Shown piece after piece: positions 9,075 to 17,675 of a DNA stretch of 64,000 nt (position 1 is the stretch's first letter; every line of letters starts with the position of its first letter). Location of the stretch: NCBI RefSeq assembly GCF_000316685.1, contig NC_019680.1:2605501-2669500 (forward strand). The letters run 5' to 3'. The translations under genes and the position numbers were made by a program. Below the pieces are notes generated by a model. The model was not told the origin of the DNA and ran no database searches. It worked only from the letters and a program-made list of their open reading frames with translations. The DNA comes from Synechococcus sp. PCC 6312 (GTDB taxonomy: Bacteria; Cyanobacteriota; Cyanobacteriia; Thermosynechococcales; Thermosynechococcaceae).

Positions 9075-9748
9075 TAGGGTTCAACAGGAATATCTTTAAT
9101 GGAAAGCTTGATATCTTGGTTGGGAAAGTCTGTGAGGGAAAGATTCAAGGTCTGCACTTCAGCCAAACTGGTTAAGGGAATGTGAATCGTCCCAGAGTAT
9201 GATTCGCTCTTCGCTGGAACCTCTGTGGGTAGGCCTTTGGTAATGGCAATCAATGGCGTGCCTTGATCACTCATAATATCCAGATAGGTATAGATAAATT
9301 GCACGTTCACGGGACTTTGATTGGTCAGAGTTACGGCTAGCACCAGATCATCATTCACCTGAGAAACTGAATTGACTGCTAGTTTGACCCCCTCAACCGT
9401 TACCACCTTGGGAAAACCGGCCCCCGCTGGAGCTTCAGCATTTACAGGAGACTGCGTGGGTGTAGGCGTAACGCTTGCTGTGGGCTGGGCCGGCCTGGGC
9501 TTGTTAGTCGTAATCCCCTCGGTCTGGGCAATAATGTCGGATTCTTTCAGGAAGGTTTGCCTTGGACTTGATGTTTCAGCCTCACTACTCACATCGCCCA
9601 AGATTGGATTAACCACAGGCTGAGTTACACCCCGCAGGGACTCCCGGCCAAAGAAATAGCCCCCCAGAGTACTTAAACTCCCAGCAATTAACATAATTGC
9701 CAAAAGAACAAGACTAAGCTGAAGCCGCGAACTCTTTTCCGGGTTCAT
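9074..9748 (-). CDS. Membrane-anchored protein of unknown function, coupled to the CNNM-type gene
   Basis: The 224-residue product starts at the ATG at 9748. An in-frame extension to 9829 adds a Cys-rich stretch overlapping a promoter-like region and is less likely. One N-terminal membrane anchor (about 10-32, LSLVLLAIMLIAGSLSTLGG) is followed by a Pro/Thr/Ser-rich linker (about 70-110, many TPTPT-like runs) and a C-terminal beta-rich domain (about 115-220). That domain resembles extracellular domains that recognise or stabilise partners (VEGVKLAVNSVSQVNDD, LVLAVTLTNQS). I do not recognise a named family. The TAATG overlap with the next gene suggests a shared role at the cell envelope. Confidence 0.7.
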   Translation of the reverse strand: MNPEKSSRLQLSLVLLAIMLIAGSLSTLGGYFFGRESLRGVTQPVVNPILGDVSSEAETSSPRQTFLKESDIIAQTEGITTNKPRPAQPTASVTPTPTQSPVNAEAPAGAGFPKVVTVEGVKLAVNSVSQVNDDLVLAVTLTNQSPVNVQFIYTYLDIMSDQGTPLIAITKGLPTEVPAKSESYSGTIHIPLTSLAEVQTLNLSLTDFPNQDIKLSIKDIPVEP

Positions 9749-9844
9749 GGTTAAGTTGGGGTGACAGGATGACAAAACAGCACTCAAATTGCGACTAAAA
9801 TAGCTCTTAATGCAGCAGCATAATGCCAACGATTGCTAGAGTTT

Positions 9845-9917
9845 CCAGGGTTGGCCGAGCGGATGAGGCAGCGAACTCATAATTCGCCTTAGGCAGGTTC
9901 AACTCCTGCACCCTGGA
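9845..9917 (+). tRNA. tRNA with CAU anticodon, probably tRNA-Ile2 (lysidine type)
   Basis: A full cloverleaf is visible. The acceptor CCAGGGT pairs with ACCCTGG (9910-9916) and A9917 is the discriminator. The D-stem is GCC/GGC, the anticodon stem GCGAA/TTCGC has loop CTCATAA, and the T-stem is GCAGG/CCTGC. CCA is not encoded. The CAT anticodon could mean elongator Met or Ile2. The stem-loop resembles chloroplast trnI-CAU and E. coli ileX, which favours Ile2, in which C34 is modified to lysidine by TilS. Confidence 0.9.
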
Positions 9918-9963
9918 CTTGCCACTCATTTGGAATCGGCAGTCATCACACCCACAATCGGGC

Positions 9964-10056
9964 CTAGATTAACTTGATCAACCGCAGCCCATAGAACAAG
10001 GTAATGGCAATGCCAGTAGCTCCCCCAATCCAGAGGCCATAAGCAACAATTTCCAT
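9964..10056 (-). CDS. petL: Cytochrome b6f complex subunit PetL (subunit VI)
   Basis: A 30-codon gene reading MEIVAYGLWIGGATGIAITL followed by FYGLRLIKLI. It is a single hydrophobic helix with a basic C-terminus ending in the R-x-IKLI signature shared by cyanobacterial and plastid PetL (plastid forms end KIRLI). PetL sits at the periphery of the cytochrome b6f dimer in the thylakoid and stabilises it. An AGGAG lies a few bases before the ATG at 10056, which supports translation. The gene lies alone between the CAU tRNA and a 367-bp gap. Identification rests on length, topology and the C-terminal motif. Confidence 0.75.
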   Translation of the reverse strand: MEIVAYGLWIGGATGIAITLFYGLRLIKLI

Positions 10057-10423
10057 GACTGACTACTCCTTTCTTGAAAAATAAATACATACTTGCTTAG
10101 TGATTAAAAACTTAACATCTTCCGGTTCTTTCCGGACAGGAACAAGGCCTAATCCCCAAGGCAAAATCTACGGCCCCGGCCTAACGGTAACGGCTTGGCC
10201 TCATCGCAACCCGTTTTAACCTGACTCTATCGAGACCTAAACAGGTAGCACTGTTATCCTCTTGATCACCTTCTCCCTGGATAGAGATCACGGCTGGCGA
10301 TACTCGGACATCCCTCAGGCCATGGAGCAGCTTCTTTGATAGTCCGTACTGTCCGGGGAATCAACCATTGGGGTTGTGGCTTTGGCTGGTGACATGATGA
10401 TGATCTAGATTGTGTTCTAGGTC
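10057..10423. other. Non-coding gap upstream of petL and downstream of the phytyltransferase gene
   Basis: No credible gene was found in these 367 bp. A small hairpin, TCCGG-TTCTTT-CCGGA, occupies 10121-10136. The stretch at about 10172-10202 is rich in GGCC and CCGG repeats that could fold. The gap should hold the petL promoter (minus strand) and the terminator of the gene to its right, but neither is distinct enough to call. Confidence 0.4.
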
Positions 10424-11353
10424 TTAACGCCAATGATTTGTGACGGCTAGCACGGGTAAGAGGATGTATTCCCAGAAAAATAGTTTCCAAATAAATTGAT
10501 AAAAATGGGTGAGGCTGGTGATATCGTTTAATTCAACCCGGCGGGCCTGGAGCCAGAGTATGACCCAGAGGAGCAGATGTACCCCAACAAACAGGCCTAA
10601 ATTAACGCCTAAATTTACTACAAAGCTGGTTAGAATCAACCCTCCATAGGCTAGGGTAAGGACACCTAAGGTCATCTGAAAAACGGCTTTTGTGCCTAAC
10701 TGAACCGTCAGTGTTGCAATTTGAAACTGGCGATCTCCTTCTAGATCAGGAATATCCTTACAAAGGGCAATTGCCACCGTAAAGATCACCACAAATCCAG
10801 TTAACGCCCAAACTAAATTGGTAATGGCTAGGGGTTGATTGAGTCGGGCTTGAAAATGCCAAAATAAGCCCAGATTGACGATAATCCCCCGGACTCCCAA
10901 AATACAAAGAGCCGACCAGAAAGGATAGCGTTTGAGACGAATAGGCGGTAAAGAATAGGCCGTGCCAATCAATAAACTCAGGCTAATCACGCCCAATAAA
11001 ATCATCCCCTGCCAAATACTCAGTCCCAGACTAACCAATCCCATACTGATAACAATGATCCAGGCCTGGGGAACCGTAAACTCTCCCGCTGCTAGGGGTA
11101 AATGGGGCTTATTAATCTGGTCAATGGGAATATCTAAAATCTGATTCAAACCAACGATATAAACATTTCCTGCCAGACAGGCAATCCAGGCCCCCATTGC
11201 GACCGGCAGCAAGTCCCAGGCCTGGTCAGAATTCATCACCGCCAAGGTATAAATACTCCAGACACTTAACGTCGTGCCAATGATGGTGTGGGGACGAGAA
11301 AACTGCCAGCCAGAACGCAGCCAATTCGGAAGTTTGCGGGAAGGAAAGGTCAT
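10424..11353 (-). CDS. hpt: Homogentisate phytyltransferase (UbiA superfamily)
   Basis: Membrane prenyltransferase that joins phytyl diphosphate to homogentisate, the committed step of tocopherol synthesis. The 309-residue product has eight or nine membrane helices and both Mg-diphosphate motifs. The first is N70-Q71-x2-D74-x3-D78 within NQILDIPIDQINKP. The second is KDIPDLEGDRQ at about 200-210. The opening RPHTIIGTTLS and the NKPHLPLAAGEF segment are typical of cyanobacterial HPT (slr1736 family) rather than of chlorophyll synthase or MenA. The preceding gene on the same strand is cofG, 60 bp away. The spacer holds an A/G-rich tract on the plus strand (about 11355-11400). Confidence 0.9.
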   Translation of the reverse strand: MTFPSRKLPNWLRSGWQFSRPHTIIGTTLSVWSIYTLAVMNSDQAWDLLPVAMGAWIACLAGNVYIVGLNQILDIPIDQINKPHLPLAAGEFTVPQAWIIVISMGLVSLGLSIWQGMILLGVISLSLLIGTAYSLPPIRLKRYPFWSALCILGVRGIIVNLGLFWHFQARLNQPLAITNLVWALTGFVVIFTVAIALCKDIPDLEGDRQFQIATLTVQLGTKAVFQMTLGVLTLAYGGLILTSFVVNLGVNLGLFVGVHLLLWVILWLQARRVELNDITSLTHFYQFIWKLFFWEYILLPVLAVTNHWR

Positions 11354-11413
11354 AGGGGAAAGAAGCGAGGGGAGAGGAGGGAGAAATGAGGGGGGAAAAC
11401 AAAGGCGACTGGA

Positions 11414-12391
11414 TTAATGATTAGGGCTTAGGGTTATGGCTGCCTCAAAACGGGTTTGCCAGGCCTGGGACTGAGCGCGCAGATGGGGAGGGAGGTGCTG
11501 CAAATATTGGGGATAAACGGGTAAGCGGGGGTGTAAGTCCCAGCCAGCCTTGGCCAGTCGAGTTTTTAAGTCAATAAATTCTGGATGGGGATAGGCTGGA
11601 TTGACATGATCATAGGGGACAAGCCCACCCAAATCCCGCACCCCCGCCGCTAAACAGGCCAAGAGGAGGTCAAAACTGGGGATTAAATTGGGTGGAATTT
11701 GCAGCGTAATATCGGCGGGTAAAATTCGGCGGGCCTGGTGAATTAGGGACGGTAACTGATCAAGTTCATACCCAAGTTCTGGTAAATGTTGGTCGGGGCC
11801 TGGACTATAGGGTTGCAAAATTACCTCCTGAATATGGCCCCAGCGGTGATGCAGTTCGGCAATAACGTTGAGGGTGTCCATTCGTTCTTTGGCTGTTTCT
11901 CCAATCCCTAATAACAACCCGGTCGTGCAGGGGATTTGGAGTCGGCCGGCCTGGTAGAGATGTTCAATCCGTAAAGTCGGAGCTTTGGTCGGGGCCTGGC
12001 GATGGACAGTACTTAGAAGTTGAGGTGTGACCTGCTCTAACATCAAGCCTTGGGAGACATTCACCGTTTTTAAGTCGGCCATTTCGGTCGCGGTTAAGAC
12101 TCCGGCATTGGTGTGGGGTAAAAAGCCCAAGTTCAAGGCTAATTCTCCCAGTTGATAAAGACACTCTAGCCAGGCCCCGCGCTGTGGACTTTGAGGGGCG
12201 ACTTCCCCAGCCAAAATTAAAATTTCGCAAATTCCTTGGCCGGCTATCCCCCGTAAAATTTCTTCGGCTTCAGCTACCCTTAACCAGGCCCCGGAACCAA
12301 TATCCTCCCGAAAATTACAATAAGTACAGCGATTAAAACATTCATAGGTGGGAACTAGTGTAAAAGCAGGGCTATAGGTAATGACGGGCAT
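11414..12391 (-). CDS. cofG: FO synthase subunit CofG (7,8-didemethyl-8-hydroxy-5-deazariboflavin synthase)
   Basis: Radical SAM enzyme. With CofH it makes the deazaflavin FO, the antenna chromophore of some cyanobacterial photolyases. The 325-residue product has the 4Fe-4S motif C18-x3-C22-x2-C25 (ECFNRCTYCNFR) right after a short N-terminus. The family stretches GLLLGIGETAKER and ILQPYSPGPDQ follow. The C-terminal LGGLVPYDHVNPAYPHP segment is characteristic of CofG. No cofH lies in this window. It is probably co-transcribed with hpt, which follows 60 bp downstream on the same strand, although their pathways differ. It is divergent from the DUF3038 gene. Confidence 0.92.
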   Translation of the reverse strand: MPVITYSPAFTLVPTYECFNRCTYCNFREDIGSGAWLRVAEAEEILRGIAGQGICEILILAGEVAPQSPQRGAWLECLYQLGELALNLGFLPHTNAGVLTATEMADLKTVNVSQGLMLEQVTPQLLSTVHRQAPTKAPTLRIEHLYQAGRLQIPCTTGLLLGIGETAKERMDTLNVIAELHHRWGHIQEVILQPYSPGPDQHLPELGYELDQLPSLIHQARRILPADITLQIPPNLIPSFDLLLACLAAGVRDLGGLVPYDHVNPAYPHPEFIDLKTRLAKAGWDLHPRLPVYPQYLQHLPPHLRAQSQAWQTRFEAAITLSPNH

Positions 12392-12515
12392 AAATGGCGG
12401 TAACAGTGAGGAATGATAGCTGAATTGACTGGCAGTATAGTTGGATGATAGTGAGTTTACGGGTAAATGGATTTCTCTTGGCCTTTGGGTATGCTGCGGA
12501 GTCTAACGAGGGTTG

Positions 12516-13082
12516 ATGGTGTTGGATGAGGGATTGCGGTCGGTCGGGCCTGGGGGCGATGCCATTGACCTGGATAATATCAAAACCCAGTTGGATTTGG
12601 TCTTGTTGGCCCTAGAAGCATTGACTGGCCTGGGTTCAGAAGCCATTCTCCAAGCAGCCTCAGAATTAAAACTGGTGGATTTTGTCTCGGATCGGGTGGG
12701 CCTGTGGCGACTCCGGCAATCCAATCCCTTAAGGCGGGGGAGTGGCGGCCGCAAAAAACTGGATATTGAGGAAGCCCGTTCCCTAGTCTTGATTAGTACC
12801 CATTTAGCCCGCAATCATCAAACCCAAATTCGCCAGGCCATCGAACATTGGGAAACCCTCGAAAAAGAAGCCCGCTCACCCCAACAGGATCCCCTGCTCG
12901 GTGATTACCTCGATGCCTTTACGGGACTCTATCAAGAGCGGATGAGCCACCAAGGGGTTGTTGGGGAGGATTTATCAGAATTAGCCTTAAGCTTACTGAT
13001 TGATTTGCTGTTCTACAGTAGCCCCCAAGGTTCCCGGCGAATGTGGTTAGCCCTTCTAGATCGGACTCAAGCGCAAATTTGA
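12516..13082 (+). CDS. DUF3038 domain protein, cyanobacteria-specific
   Basis: Soluble protein of about 188 residues matching the cyanobacterial DUF3038 family. A conserved N-terminal helical stretch reads IDLDNIKTQLDLVLLALEAL, followed by GSEAILQAASEL and RVGLWRLRQSNPLR, with a basic turn, then a helical C-terminal half. No catalytic motif or membrane segment is apparent and the function is unknown. The ATG at 12516 is chosen over the TTG one codon earlier. It converges with the MFS gene, leaving 7 bp and no visible terminator. It diverges from cofG, with about 120 bp between starts for both promoters. Confidence 0.85.
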   Translation: MVLDEGLRSVGPGGDAIDLDNIKTQLDLVLLALEALTGLGSEAILQAASELKLVDFVSDRVGLWRLRQSNPLRRGSGGRKKLDIEEARSLVLISTHLARNHQTQIRQAIEHWETLEKEARSPQQDPLLGDYLDAFTGLYQERMSHQGVVGEDLSELALSLLIDLLFYSSPQGSRRMWLALLDRTQAQI

Positions 13083-13089
13083 GTCAACA

Positions 13090-14298
13090 CTAGAGAGGTT
13101 TGATGGAAACGGGGCGCAAACTGAGGAGGGCAAATCCCAAAGCCAACATCATCAACAATCCCGCTTGCCAGGCCGGCGCTAATTGACTGCCACTAAACAC
13201 CCACCCCGCCCAGGCCGGCCCCAAAATTCCTGCCACACTGGCTAACCCCTGACTGCTGCCCATCACCTTGCCTTGATCTTGAGCCGAAACTCGGTTGGAA
13301 ATTAACCCCCGCAAGGAAGGCGACATAATCCCCACCCCAAAAGCCAATAGCACTACACTGCCAAAAACCCCGATACTCACCCCCGGCTCTAGGCGCGGCA
13401 CCCAAGGCAAAATCATTAACGATCCAGCCAAGCAAATAAACCCCACAATCGTCAAGCGCACTTCACCGAGCCAAGGAATTAGTTGCCGAATTAACCCGGC
13501 CTGGACAATCGTACTGACAATGCCCACAACCACAAAGACTAACCCGGCCTGGGCCACCCCCCAACCAAAGACATTCTTCAAAATCAGGACAAACACGCTG
13601 GTAAACCCACCAAAAGCAAAGTTAAAAATAAACAGGGACACCATCAACCCAGAAATTTGCGGCACAACCAAAAAGGTTCCCAGTTGACGAAACGGGTTCA
13701 AATCCTGAAGTCGCATTGGGGATCGCTGATCTTTGGGTAACGACTCCGGCAAGGTGAAATAAGCCACAACGACATTAACCAGAGCAATCGCTCCAGCTAA
13801 AAAAATCGGCAAGCGGGGGTTAATTACCGCCAAGGAGCCACCAATCGCAGGCCCAACAATAAAGCCAATCCCAAAAGCTGCCCCCGTTAAGCCAAAGTTC
13901 TTAGCCCGATTTTCCGGTTTGGAGCTATCGGCAATATAGGCCTGGGCCGTGGAAACAACTCCCCCGGTGACACCATCAATAATTCGGGAAAGAAAAAATA
14001 TCCAGGCCTGGTTGGCTAAGGCAAAGACAAAATAGGATACGGCCGTCCCAAACACACAAAAGAGCAATACGGGTCGCCGCCCTAACTGATCTGACAAGGC
14101 CCCCAAAATCGGAGCTGCCAAAAACTGCGCCGCCGCAAACACCGAGAACAGCAGAGTAATTGCCAAGGCATCCAGGCCAAAGGGTTCGACCAAAAACGGC
14201 AAAATCGGAAAAATCAAACTCTCCCCAATCCGATCAATCACAATCGTGACCAAGATCAGAATCAACGGGGAAATCAGGGGACGTTGGGGCAACTGCAT
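13090..14298 (-). CDS. MFS transporter, TetA/multidrug-efflux-like
   Basis: Twelve-helix inner-membrane exporter of about 402 residues. The first helix pair carries IDRIGESLIFPILPFL. The MFS loop motif LGALSDQLGRRPVLL follows helix 2, and the antiporter-type motif C appears in GAAFGIGFIVGPAIGG, so a drug/H+ antiporter of the TCR/Tet group is likely. The substrate is unknown. The start is uncertain: the ATG at 14298 puts the first helix close to the N-terminus, while an ATG at 14376 would add 26 residues including a QAW stretch. It is divergent from an ABC exporter, so the two efflux systems may share the promoter region. Confidence 0.85.
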   Translation of the reverse strand: MQLPQRPLISPLILILVTIVIDRIGESLIFPILPFLVEPFGLDALAITLLFSVFAAAQFLAAPILGALSDQLGRRPVLLFCVFGTAVSYFVFALANQAWIFFLSRIIDGVTGGVVSTAQAYIADSSKPENRAKNFGLTGAAFGIGFIVGPAIGGSLAVINPRLPIFLAGAIALVNVVVAYFTLPESLPKDQRSPMRLQDLNPFRQLGTFLVVPQISGLMVSLFIFNFAFGGFTSVFVLILKNVFGWGVAQAGLVFVVVGIVSTIVQAGLIRQLIPWLGEVRLTIVGFICLAGSLMILPWVPRLEPGVSIGVFGSVVLLAFGVGIMSPSLRGLISNRVSAQDQGKVMGSSQGLASVAGILGPAWAGWVFSGSQLAPAWQAGLLMMLALGFALLSLRPVSIKPL

Positions 14299-14463
14299 GG
14301 GCAAACTCGCGGTACTTCCCACATTGTTGAGTATTTTGACCCAGGCCTGGATCAGTTCTAATACATCCCCAGACATGGACAGACACAATCGAGACTCAAC
14401 CTTTAGGAACGAGCCAAGCTCTACAGATTTGCCTTTGTTTTAAAGAAAATTTACATTGGGACT

Positions 14464-16305
14464 ATGCAAGCTTCTACGAACGAGCAAAGCTCTACACCTT
14501 CTTTGCCCAACTCCGCCCCCCGGCGTGATAGTGATTGGCGACTCTTTTTACGACTGCTCCCCTATGCCCAACCCTACTCTCGGCCCCTAATTATCGCCGG
14601 GATCATGCTCATTCCCCTAGCCCTGTCCGCGGCACTCCAACCGATTATCATTGGTCAGGCCATTTCATTTCTCAAGCAAGAACCGAGCACCTATGATTTT
14701 CTCGAGGGGCTGGAACTCACCCAAGGGATTGATCTATTAACCCTGCTGCTGTTTTTAACAGTGGTTGTCCGGTTTGGGTTGCAAGGGATTCAGGGCTATT
14801 GGGTAACCAAAATTGGCCAGCAAATCACCGCCGATATTCGCCAAGATTTATTTCGCCATGTCACCGCTCTCTCAGCGGGATTTTTTGATCGCACCCCAGT
14901 CGGGAAGCTAATTACCCGCTTAACCAGTGATGTGGAAGCCTTGGGGGATGTGTTTGCCACTGGTGCAGTGGGGGTCGTCAGTGATTTGTTTTCAATTTTG
15001 GTGGTGGCAATCACGATGATTTGGACAAATCCGTTGCTGGGGACGATGTTGCTGGGCATGGTGATTCCAATTACTGGGTTGATTATTTACTTTCAAAACC
15101 AATACCGCCAGGCCAACTATAAAGCTCGCGAAGAGCTGTCTGCCCTCAACGCCAACCTCCAGGAAAACATTGTTGGGATTGGGGTCGTCCAAATTTTTCG
15201 GCGGGAAGCATTTAACAGTCAGCTTTTTCAAACCGTTAACAAACGCTATGTCAAAGCCGTAGATCACACCATTTTTTATGATTCGGCCGTATCCGCAACC
15301 CTGGAATGGATCACCTTTGCGGCAGTGGCGGGGGTTTTGCTGCTGGGGGGGAAACTAGTCGAGCAACAACAGATTGACTTTGGCGTATTGGCCACCTTTA
15401 TCCTCTTTTCCCAACGGGTTTTTGATCCGCTCCGCCAATTAGCAGAAAAATTTACAACCATCCAAGCTGGGTTTACGGCCGTGGAACGGATTACCGACTT
15501 GATGAACCAACCCATTGCCATCCGCGACCCGGAAAAGCCCACCCTTTTGCCCAGTCCAGCCACTAGCCCTGCCATCGGTGAAGTTAAGTTTTCAGATGTT
15601 TGGTTAGCTTATAAAGATGATGAATATGTCCTCCAGGGCCTGGACTTTACCATCAAACCAGGGGAAAAAGTAGCTATCGTTGGCCCCACTGGAGCCGGTA
15701 AAAGTTCCCTGATTCGGCTGCTCTGTCGTCTTTATGAAGCCAGTCGGGGACAAGTTTTAGTAGATGGGGTCGATGTCCGCAACCTTTCCCAAACTGAACT
15801 GCGCCGGCATGTCGGGGTAATTCTCCAAGATGGTTTTCTTTTTTCTGGAGATGTTAAAAGTAACATTTCATTGGGAGAGGATTACTTGCTCTCTGAGATC
15901 CAAGCGGCAGCCCGGCAAATGAATGTGGCCCACTTTATTGAGCAACTCCCCCAAGGCTACAACACAGAATTGCGAGAGCGGGGCACGAATCTCTCGGCTG
16001 GACAAAAACAACTCCTCGCCTTTGCCAGGGTCGCGATTCGCAATCCCCGGATATTGGTCTTGGATGAGGCCACCGCCAGTTTAGATGTCGGTACAGAAGC
16101 GATGATTCAAGCCGCCTTGGAAAAACTCTTGGTCAATCGCACGGCGATTATCATTGCCCACCGCCTCTCAACCATTCGGTATGTGGATCGGATTCTAGTC
16201 CTGAAGCGGGGGACATTGGTGGAAATCGGTTCCCATGAGGAGCTCCTGGCTGCCGGAGGGGTCTATGCCAGCCTTTATCAGTTACAGCAGTTGGGGGGTG
16301 CTTAG
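14464..16305 (+). CDS. ABC exporter half-transporter (fused membrane and ATPase domains)
   Basis: The 613-residue protein has an N-terminal six-helix ABC membrane domain (about 35-340). The C-terminal ATPase has a Walker A GPTGAGKSS (about 407-415), an LSAGQKQLLAFARV signature (about 510) and Walker B ILVLDEATASLD (about 528-540). A switch His follows in IIIAHRLSTI. It resembles lipid/multidrug exporters of the MsbA/MdlB/Sav1866 type and would act as a homodimer or with a partner. The N-terminal 20 residues are Ser/Thr-rich, encoded within a short repeat that also occurs 70 bp upstream. It is divergent from the MFS gene and convergent with cysE. The substrate cannot be read from sequence. Confidence 0.92.
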   Translation: MQASTNEQSSTPSLPNSAPRRDSDWRLFLRLLPYAQPYSRPLIIAGIMLIPLALSAALQPIIIGQAISFLKQEPSTYDFLEGLELTQGIDLLTLLLFLTVVVRFGLQGIQGYWVTKIGQQITADIRQDLFRHVTALSAGFFDRTPVGKLITRLTSDVEALGDVFATGAVGVVSDLFSILVVAITMIWTNPLLGTMLLGMVIPITGLIIYFQNQYRQANYKAREELSALNANLQENIVGIGVVQIFRREAFNSQLFQTVNKRYVKAVDHTIFYDSAVSATLEWITFAAVAGVLLLGGKLVEQQQIDFGVLATFILFSQRVFDPLRQLAEKFTTIQAGFTAVERITDLMNQPIAIRDPEKPTLLPSPATSPAIGEVKFSDVWLAYKDDEYVLQGLDFTIKPGEKVAIVGPTGAGKSSLIRLLCRLYEASRGQVLVDGVDVRNLSQTELRRHVGVILQDGFLFSGDVKSNISLGEDYLLSEIQAAARQMNVAHFIEQLPQGYNTELRERGTNLSAGQKQLLAFARVAIRNPRILVLDEATASLDVGTEAMIQAALEKLLVNRTAIIIAHRLSTIRYVDRILVLKRGTLVEIGSHEELLAAGGVYASLYQLQQLGGA

Positions 16306-16320
16306 GAAGGGACTTTCTAC

Positions 16321-17085
16321 CTAAATCCCAGAACCGTTCAGAAATTCTTCAATGGCGCGATCGCGCAAACTACAGCTTTTCTCTGAGAGTTCTCGTTCTA
16401 AAGCCCCCACTGCGACAGGAATCTGATCCGTGTTTAATGCGGGTCTGGGTTGGTCAGCTTGCAGGGTTTTGACTTGGGTTTCCAGGGCTTCAATCCGGTC
16501 GAGGAGATAACGAATGGCTTCGGCCTCAGAATCGGGAAGTTGTCCATGTTCCAACGGTGCAACTTTTGTCCCAGCCCGATAGACAATCCGCCCCGGAATC
16601 CCGACGACTGTGCAATCAGAAGGGACATCCCGCAGCACCACCGAACCCGCGCCAATCCGCACATTACTGCCAATTAAGAGGTTGCCTAAAACCTTGGCCC
16701 CGGCCCCAACCACAACATTCTCACCGAGGGTCGGATGGCGTTTGCCGGTTTCCTTGCCTGTCCCGCCGAGGGTGACACCTTGGTAGATCAGACAGTAATC
16801 CCCGACAATAGCTGTTTCCCCAATCACAACCCCCATGCCGTGATCTATAAACACTCCCTGGCCAATGGTTGCCCCCGGATGAATTTCAATGCCGGTAATC
16901 CAGCGGGAAAACTGGGAGAGTAAGCGCGGCACCACGGGTAAACCTAATGTCCATAACCAGTGAGAGATACGGTGTACCCAGAGGGCTTGGAGACCTGGAT
17001 AACAGAGTAAAACTTCTAACCAATTTCGGGCCGCAGGGTCGCGCTCAAAGATAATCCGAAAATCCGCCTGGAGTGATTTGAACAC
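16321..17085 (-). CDS. cysE: Serine O-acetyltransferase
   Basis: Transfers acetyl from acetyl-CoA to L-serine, the first step of cysteine synthesis. The 254-residue product has the CysE helical N-terminus (FKSLQADFRIIFERDPAARN) and a left-handed beta-helix of hexapeptide repeats (about 65-185). The active-site segment GVFIDHGMGVVIGETAIVGD and GGTGKETGKRHPTLGENV are typical. The C-terminal 60 or so residues form an extra helical tail. A HIP1 octamer (16357-16364) lies in the last codons. It converges with the ABC exporter and no terminator was seen. The C-terminus in other CysE proteins mediates cysteine feedback or CysK binding. Confidence 0.95.
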   Translation of the reverse strand: MFKSLQADFRIIFERDPAARNWLEVLLCYPGLQALWVHRISHWLWTLGLPVVPRLLSQFSRWITGIEIHPGATIGQGVFIDHGMGVVIGETAIVGDYCLIYQGVTLGGTGKETGKRHPTLGENVVVGAGAKVLGNLLIGSNVRIGAGSVVLRDVPSDCTVVGIPGRIVYRAGTKVAPLEHGQLPDSEAEAIRYLLDRIEALETQVKTLQADQPRPALNTDQIPVAVGALERELSEKSCSLRDRAIEEFLNGSGI

Positions 17086-17190
17086 TCGAAGAGTCCCTCA
17101 TGAGTGACGGTTAATGGGGCACTATAAGTCCTAATCCGTAACCTATTATACCTAAACTCATATAGGCTCAGTGAATTTCTCATATACAAA

Positions 17191-17289
17191 GTGCCTGAAG
17201 ATTCAGATATAAAACCGTTTGCTGCAAAATCAAAGGATGGTTTAGTGCGTCTTATATTCTCAAATGACCTTTATCGCCATGAAGTTTGA
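17191..17289 (+). CDS. Short peptide-coding frame, possibly a gene fragment, overlapping the next gene's start
   Basis: A GTG-initiated frame of 32 codons reads VPEDSDIKPFAAKSKDGLVR followed by LIFSNDLYRHEV. It has the composition of a real globular protein, unlike random frames nearby. Its TGA (17287-17289) overlaps the TTG that opens the next frame (17286-17288). Either a small gene is translationally coupled to the next, or a single older gene was split by a one-base frameshift. No clear ribosome binding site precedes the GTG. The sequence is AT-rich like the following two genes. Confidence 0.35.
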   Translation: MPEDSDIKPFAAKSKDGLVRLIFSNDLYRHEV

Positions 17290-17669
17290 TTCAAATACTT
17301 GCCGAACTAAGTGCCGAAAATGTAATATTAGAGAACCTTAAAAGGCGGTTCAGTATGTCAAGAGAAATACTCCAAGAAACTCCCTTAAAGTCTCAGGTGT
17401 CAACAAAACCTGCGTTATTAAAGTGCTCTGTATTTGATGGAATGTTCGGGGATGAGTATGCTGTTTCAATTATGGTCGAGGGAAATCGTAAAGTTTCTCT
17501 TTTCGCTTCTAAAACTGATCTAGAAGAAGTTAACATTAATGAACATACTGGAAAATTAAAAGTACAGTCTTTTGAAGTAGAGCCGACTTATGTAATACTT
17601 CCATCGAGCACATTAGAAGATGGTAGAACTGTAATTAATGTTCCGATCAGTATGTTGCTAATTCTGTAA
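17286..17669 (+). CDS. Hypothetical protein, AT-rich accessory gene upstream of the dCTP deaminase-like gene
   Basis: I do not recognise this family. From the TTG at 17286 the product is 127 residues. From the ATG at 17355 it is 104 residues, beginning MSREILQETPLKSQVST. The body is beta-rich with VEGNRKVSLFASKTDLEEV and a C-terminal LPSSTLEDGRTVINVP. No membrane segment, signal peptide or metal motif is seen. It ends 6 bp before the next gene and is surely co-transcribed with it. Base composition is clearly more AT-rich than the flanking cysE and glycosyltransferase genes, and the CCAGGCCTGG motif is absent, which suggests a recent arrival. Confidence 0.6.
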   Translation: MIQILAELSAENVILENLKRRFSMSREILQETPLKSQVSTKPALLKCSVFDGMFGDEYAVSIMVEGNRKVSLFASKTDLEEVNINEHTGKLKVQSFEVEPTYVILPSSTLEDGRTVINVPISMLLIL

Positions 17670-17675
17670 CTTAGA

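Noticed and set aside
10266-10490. A 74-codon minus-strand frame
   Set aside because: It overlaps the end of the phytyltransferase gene in another frame and has no family resemblance.
16357-16364. HIP1 (GCGATCGC) as the main iterated motif
   Set aside because: Only two copies were noticed (here and 43484-43491), far fewer than in HIP1-rich cyanobacteria; CCAGGCCTGG dominates instead.
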